A stretch of DNA of 64,000 nucleotides from an uncultured Acidimicrobiales bacterium (lineage in GTDB: Bacteria > Actinomycetota > Acidimicrobiia > Acidimicrobiales > SZUA-35), in NCBI GenBank assembly GCA_938021675.1, contig CALIFY010000025.1:62001-126000 (forward strand), read 5' to 3'. Positions 60,075-64,000 of the stretch are shown in pieces. The notes below the pieces were generated by a model that saw only the letters and a list, made by a program, of their open reading frames with translations, ran no database searches and had not been told where the DNA came from. The number at the start of each line of letters is the position of its first letter. Positions within the stretch are counted from its first letter, which is position 1. Position numbers and translations under genes: made by a program.

Positions 60075-61517
60075 TTAGCACGAGAAGTACACTATGCCGC
60101 TCTCTCGGGGGTCTTCGCCGTTTGTCATTTTCTGGGCGAACCGGTCGAGTTGCTCTGTCCAGTCGGGATCGTCATCGAGGAAGGTTTCTGACATTCGACG
60201 GGACCATTCTGATACTGCTGTCTCGGCTTGGGTGGTTTGCTCGTTGTCGTTGACGGCCTTACTGTTGGCCCATCGGTCGGCCCACCCGCAGACCACCTGG
60301 TCGGTTACCTGTTGAGCTACAAATATTTTGGTGCCCGGAGCGACATCGGTGCTCAGCGATTCGATGGTCGTCCCTTCTGGTAACGGACTGTCGTCCACTA
60401 CCGCAGTGACCTCCAACAGAATGTCGCCGATACCTACGAACGTCTCGGGTAGCAGGTCGTCCCAGGCGTCGGGATCGGCGACGGTGATACGTTCGAGCGT
60501 GGCTTCCAATCGTTCGGGTGTGGCCTCATTGAGTCGGAACTCGACGATGAAACCATCGGCCCACCACACCGCAACCTCTGAGGGCACGAGCGTCCCGGCG
60601 TCGGTTTCGGGAACCTCGGTCGATGAATCGACCAACGTTGTGGAATCGCTGTAGAGGAGCGCGGAGTGCCCAGCGACGGTGCCGCTTCTCTGCGTTGACC
60701 CGATCGAGTGTTCGTAGATGATTGACTGGAACTGGTCAACGGTGCCCGAGACAACCGAGACGGAACCGTCGAGATCGTCAAGTACGAATTCGTACTCGCT
60801 TCCGACAAGCTCCCCGTCCGACACATCGCCCGTACGGTCGATCGATTCGACCCCGGCGGGCAGGTTCGGCCGACCACCGGACACCAGGCCTTCGACTGCG
60901 GCCTGAAGCTGGTCAACGGTTACGTTGAGCCCAACGAGCAGGTGCCGGACACCTTCAATCGTTACTTGAACGGCCGCAACTCCGTCTCGTTCAACGACAA
61001 GCGCCGGCAAGCCAGCGATAGATATGGCCCGGACACCTTCGGCCCCCTCTTCGAGACCCTGTCGTTCGCTGTCTCGGGCAAGGAAAAGGTACGGCCCATC
61101 GAGCAGAAGGTCCGGGTCGTAGAACACCTCGTCGAATTCCTGATCCACGACGATACGTGCATCTCTGAGGCTGCTCGTCACGTTGAAACTCGGATCGTCG
61201 ACGACGACTAGCGGCACCTGGGGATCAACCCCACCGCGAACGTCATCGGCCATCGGTTCTTCGTTGTCCGCCGGTGCCGATTCGACGACGCCGGAATTGC
61301 CTGGATCGAACGCTCGAACGGCAGCTACACCACCACCAGCGACGAGAGCGACGGCTGCCACGGCAGCCAGCCACCGTTTCGAATCTCGAGGGCTGTCCGG
61401 TTCGGAAAGGTGAAGCGGGCGAGGTGTCCCACGCCGGGCGTCGGCCAACACCTGGTCTGCCCCTCGGGGTGTCCCCCGTTCGGCACGCTCAGCCAGCACA
61501 TCTTCGATGGTCATCAA
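60075..61517 (-). CDS. Membrane partner (putative anti-sigma) of the ECF sigma factor
   Basis: A 480-residue single-pass protein. Residues 1-47 are cytoplasmic and basic (IEDVLAERAERGTPRGADQVLAD), 48-66 form the membrane helix (RWLAAVAAVALVAGGGVAAV), and about 410 residues lie outside, acidic and rich in Val/Asp/Ser with an internal two-fold look. No zinc anti-sigma motif (HxxxCxxC) is present. Only two cysteines occur, at about 416 (VVCGW) and the very last residue (IVYFSC), so they could form a disulfide. It overlaps the sigma gene by four bases, the main reason to call it an anti-sigma. Confidence 0.7.
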   Translation of the reverse strand: MMTIEDVLAERAERGTPRGADQVLADARRGTPRPLHLSEPDSPRDSKRWLAAVAAVALVAGGGVAAVRAFDPGNSGVVESAPADNEEPMADDVRGGVDPQVPLVVVDDPSFNVTSSLRDARIVVDQEFDEVFYDPDLLLDGPYLFLARDSERQGLEEGAEGVRAISIAGLPALVVERDGVAAVQVTIEGVRHLLVGLNVTVDQLQAAVEGLVSGGRPNLPAGVESIDRTGDVSDGELVGSEYEFVLDDLDGSVSVVSGTVDQFQSIIYEHSIGSTQRSGTVAGHSALLYSDSTTLVDSSTEVPETDAGTLVPSEVAVWWADGFIVEFRLNEATPERLEATLERITVADPDAWDDLLPETFVGIGDILLEVTAVVDDSPLPEGTTIESLSTDVAPGTKIFVAQQVTDQVVCGWADRWANSKAVNDNEQTTQAETAVSEWSRRMSETFLDDDPDWTEQLDRFAQKMTNGEDPRESGIVYFSC

Positions 61518-62014
61518 TCCGTCTCCTTAAGAAGTTTCCGAAGGTGCTTACGGGCACGCGATGCCCGGAGTCTGGCTGCACCGGCAGAACAGCCAGACAC
61601 CTCAGCCGCCTCGGCAAAGCTTCGGCCTTCCACATCAACCATGTACAAAATCGAGCGATCGATGGGAGAGAGCTCGTCGAGCACTCGCAAATCGGACGGA
61701 TACTCGTCACGTACCTCGCCCTCGACCGCCACCAAATGCCGCTTTCCGGCCCGTACACCCCGGCGACGACTGCCGTCGATCACAAGATTGGTGATAGCCC
61801 GCCGAAGATAGGCCGCTCGATTCGATAGCTCCAACAACGACTGACGCTGCAACACACGGCACAACGCTTCATGCACAAGATCATCGGGGTCATCCCAGAT
61901 CGACCCCACCACCGCAGCATGACGCCGCAAGACCGGGTACAGCTCTCGAAACACCTCCGCTTCAAGATCTCGACCGGGTTGAGAAGGACACATCTGCTCG
62001 CCATTTGCCACCAT
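61514..62014 (-). CDS. ECF-type RNA polymerase sigma factor
   Basis: A 166-residue sigma-70 family factor with region 2 (EVFRELYPVLRRHAAVVGSIWDDPDDLVHEALCRVL, LRRAITNLVIDGSRRR) and region 4 (LDELSPIDRSILYMVDVEGRSFAEAAEVSGCSAGAARLRASRARKHL). There is no region 1 or 3, as expected for the ECF group. AAGGGG lies just before the start codons (ATG at 62014 or the next GTG). A TACGTT box at 62040-62045 could drive it. It is coupled to the membrane protein gene by ATGA. Confidence 0.9.
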   Translation of the reverse strand: MVANGEQMCPSQPGRDLEAEVFRELYPVLRRHAAVVGSIWDDPDDLVHEALCRVLQRQSLLELSNRAAYLRRAITNLVIDGSRRRGVRAGKRHLVAVEGEVRDEYPSDLRVLDELSPIDRSILYMVDVEGRSFAEAAEVSGCSAGAARLRASRARKHLRKLLKETD

Positions 62015-62108
62015 TACCCCTTAAGACGCAGCACACACCAACGTAGTGTCACGCCACCCGAAGAATCCGGGCTCGATCTCCAACGTCCGAGCCGAGCCTT
62101 TATCGCAA

Positions 62109-63761
62109 CTATCGACCAGCGACCGACTGATACGGCGAGCAACGCGGCCGCTGATCGACCTGGCCGGCCCGGATTCTTTGCTCGCTCTCGATGATGTCCG
62201 GTGGTGGGAACTCCTCCGACCTCGGACCCCGATGGTGGGGATTATCGAATGGGTCGGCGTTCAACACCGAACGCCAACGGTCGTGGAGACTGGCCAGCTC
62301 GCGTTCCGATGACCGTGGGTCGCGGCTTGCCGACTCATAGTGCAGCAACACCGTATGGGGATCGGCCACGGTTCGCCAGCCGCGTTCGACCAGCTTTAGA
62401 CACAGGTCGACGTCGTTGTAGCTAGACGGAAAAATCGGGGAGAACCCGCCAACCGAGTCGAACTTGCCGGCTTCGACCGCCAGGCACGCTCCGGTCACGG
62501 CAAGACAATTCTGCGGTCCACTCAGGGCGCCCTGATATCCGTGGTGGTCGGAGGCAAACCGCTCGTAACGGTGAGCGGGATGACCACCCCGAGTCCACAG
62601 TCCGGCATGCTGAATTCGACCATCCTCGTACAACAACCTGGCCCCGACGGCGCCGATGTCGGGCCGGGTCGCATACATCACCAGCCGTTCAAGCCAGTTC
62701 TCGGTCCGAACCTCGGTGTCGTCGTTGAGGAACACCAGCACGTCACCATCGGCTTCTACCGCTCCCCGATTGCACGCATTGGAGAAGTTGAACGGCCGGC
62801 CATCGTGATACACCCGGACTCGCCGATGCGATTGAAGCCGCTCGGGTACCGCTCGATCGGTACCCGGTGTGGTGACCACAATCACTTCGTAGTTTTGATA
62901 GGTCGAGCGACGAAGCACGCTGTCGACGGCCTGGTACGCCAGGGTCACCTGCCGGTTCGATCCGGCGGATCCAATCTGGCGGACGGTTCCGTTGGTCGGT
63001 ATCACGATCGATACCAGCGGACGAGAAGCGAGGTGGGGTTCGAGCCGGATCACCGGTGGCACGTCAGCGGTGACCGCAGTTCCCGGACTCCGTGATGACG
63101 GCACCGCTCGGCCCGGAAACCCCTCGAGAGAAAAGGATCGATTGAGTTGTCGAAGGGCATCGCCGTCGACAACCTCAGATTGATGGCCCGATCGTTCGTA
63201 CAACACCCGAGGCAGGTGCACTACCGCTCGGCACCTCGCCAGCAACGACAACGCCCGCCCATGCTGCAGCGGCGATGAAAGCTGATCGCCGGCCGGATCC
63301 TCCGCCACGGCAACCGATCGGCGTACGGCTACCAACTCGCCGAGGTACATCTGGGCCCGCAACCGTTCTGGCGAATACCCGGGTCGATGAATCGGCCGAG
63401 CTCTTCGGCTCCCCCCAGAATGAATCGAATCGATGTCGTCAACGTACAGGAGATCGGCGTTGGGATATTCGGCCAGACCATCGGCGATGGCCGTTAGCCC
63501 ATCGGGGGTCAGCATGCCACCGGCCCGGACGAATACCAGAACATCCGATGTCGCCGACATCCAAGATGGCGCAACGGTCGCCTGTTGGCCAGAACCGAAA
63601 CTCTCACGACCAGCGGCTTCCCTGACGATTATGGTTTCCGGAGGGGCCACAGGCGCCGCCCGGCGTATCGAGTTCAGCGTGCGTTCGATGTCTTGAACCG
63701 AAGCGGAATCGGCGGCGACGATCACGGTCAGTGCGAGTGACCGGTCGGCCTCGGAACTCAT
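62109..63761 (-). CDS. Tandem GT2 glycosyltransferase with a degenerate first domain
   Basis: A 550-residue protein. The second half is a standard GT2 domain: LVSIVIPTNGT, NFSNACNRGAVEADGDVLVFLNDDTEV with the metal-binding Asp-Asp, and the acceptor block YNDVDLCLKLVERGWRTVADP. The first ~200 residues resemble the first domain of two-domain GT2 proteins (NADLLYVDDIDSI ... RPGYSPERLRAQMYLGELVAVRRSV), but the DxD position reads VRAGGML and the region is short. It is probably a non-catalytic domain. The ATG overlaps the upstream partial gene (ATGA). Confidence 0.87.
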   Translation of the reverse strand: MSSEADRSLALTVIVAADSASVQDIERTLNSIRRAAPVAPPETIIVREAAGRESFGSGQQATVAPSWMSATSDVLVFVRAGGMLTPDGLTAIADGLAEYPNADLLYVDDIDSIHSGGSRRARPIHRPGYSPERLRAQMYLGELVAVRRSVAVAEDPAGDQLSSPLQHGRALSLLARCRAVVHLPRVLYERSGHQSEVVDGDALRQLNRSFSLEGFPGRAVPSSRSPGTAVTADVPPVIRLEPHLASRPLVSIVIPTNGTVRQIGSAGSNRQVTLAYQAVDSVLRRSTYQNYEVIVVTTPGTDRAVPERLQSHRRVRVYHDGRPFNFSNACNRGAVEADGDVLVFLNDDTEVRTENWLERLVMYATRPDIGAVGARLLYEDGRIQHAGLWTRGGHPAHRYERFASDHHGYQGALSGPQNCLAVTGACLAVEAGKFDSVGGFSPIFPSSYNDVDLCLKLVERGWRTVADPHTVLLHYESASRDPRSSERELASLHDRWRSVLNADPFDNPHHRGPRSEEFPPPDIIESEQRIRAGQVDQRPRCSPYQSVAGR

Positions 63762-64000
63762 TCGTAGTGGCCTCGTTCAGACGTCGCCTTCCTCGTCGGT
63801 TCCCTCGCGGTGGAACGCAACCTCCGGACCGGGGTGAGGAGACGGCAAGAGACCCCGACCTTGACCGCAGTGACCAGGGCGGCTGCCGCCGCCCGTACCG
63901 ACAGCGTGGGTTCTTCGGAGACGACCGTCGGTTCGGCGAGCTGAGCGGCAACCCTGGCGAGCTCTGTCTCCCGCACATGCAATCGGTAGAAAAGGTCGTC
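63758..64000 (-). CDS. C-terminal part of a protein cut by the window edge
   Basis: An open frame enters from the right edge and ends in a stop overlapping the GT2 start (ATGA). The 80 residues seen are a short heptad-like helix (YRLHVRETELARVAAQLAE) followed by Ala/Val/Arg-rich sequence. This is too little for a family call. The tight overlap with the GT2 gene and the helical end suggest another glycan-locus protein, such as a glycosyltransferase or methyltransferase with a coiled-coil tail. Confidence 0.6.
   Translation of the reverse strand, partial: DDLFYRLHVRETELARVAAQLAEPTVVSEEPTLSVRAAAAALVTAVKVGVSCRLLTPVRRLRSTAREPTRKATSERGHYE

Noticed and set aside
1-64000. tRNA, rRNA, prophage, insertion sequence, toxin-antitoxin or defence genes
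   Set aside because: I scanned gaps and proteins and saw none; gaps are under 300 bases and no transposase, integrase or nuclease-defence family appears.

Overview
The window is one chromosomal block of a high-GC, Gram-positive-type actinobacterium. Three things point there: a mycothiol gene (mshC), an InhA-type enoyl-ACP reductase, and a phosphatidylinositol-mannoside cluster (HIT protein, CDP-alcohol phosphotransferase, acyltransferase, PimA). The gene order nusB-efp-pepQ-aroB/aroK-prepilin peptidase-aroE-mltG-ruvX-alaS ... aspS-hisS-relA-secF-secD-yajC ... ruvB-ruvA-ruvC ... yebC-pdxT-pdxS-pimA-acyltransferase-pgsA-HIT matches, from memory, the order known in Mycobacterium tuberculosis (about Rv2533c to Rv2613c). 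There are no mycolic-acid genes, Tgt and QueA are present, and AroK is fused to AroB. I infer a deep-branching, non-mycolate actinobacterium such as a member of the Acidimicrobiia. This placement is inference.

Layout. 1-8.7 kb: nusB (cut by the window edge), efp, an Xaa-Pro peptidase, fused aroKB, a prepilin peptidase, a repeat-rich DUF4388 protein, aroE and mltG. 8.7-14.3 kb: ruvX, alaS, two small envelope-type proteins and rarA. 14.4-15.1 kb: one opposite-strand hypothetical gene. 15.2-24.2 kb: aspS, hisS, relA, secF, secD, yajC. 24.4-28.8 kb: tgt, queA, ruvB, ruvA, ruvC. 28.8-30.7 kb: a plus-strand ABC exporter pair. 30.7-39.2 kb: yebC, pdxT, pdxS, a DUF3048 protein, an apparently dead M48 peptidase homologue, and the PIM genes. 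39.2-42.0 kb: plsC, mshC and divergent inhA. 42.1-48.2 kb: two M23 peptidases flanking two CNNM/CBS proteins and a lone ABC ATPase. 48.2-53.1 kb: divergent birA and acyl-CoA carboxylase alpha chain, then a Usp-like protein and a CPA1 antiporter. 53.1-56.7 kb: an LpdA-type flavoprotein, a GT4 glycosyltransferase and a polysaccharide-export permease. 56.8-60.0 kb: methylmalonyl-CoA mutase and its MeaB chaperone. 60.1-64.0 kb: an ECF sigma factor with a membrane partner, a tandem GT2 glycosyltransferase and a partial gene.

Most of the window is core translation, recombination, secretion and envelope-lipid biology, largely in minus-strand operons with 1-4 base overlaps. I found no tRNA, rRNA, CRISPR array, insertion sequence, prophage or long gene-free stretch; every gap is shorter than 300 bases.

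The most notable signals are: (i) at about 15 transcription-unit starts a TANNNT -10 box lies only 6-9 bases before the start codon, implying widespread leaderless mRNA; (ii) overlapping divergent -10 boxes between birA and its substrate gene, and between mshC and inhA; (iii) a Tgt that keeps its catalytic aspartates but has lost the three zinc cysteines; (iv) an M48-family membrane protein that has lost all three zinc ligands; (v) SecD with two long acidic insertions; and (vi) nested inverted repeats between relA and hisS.
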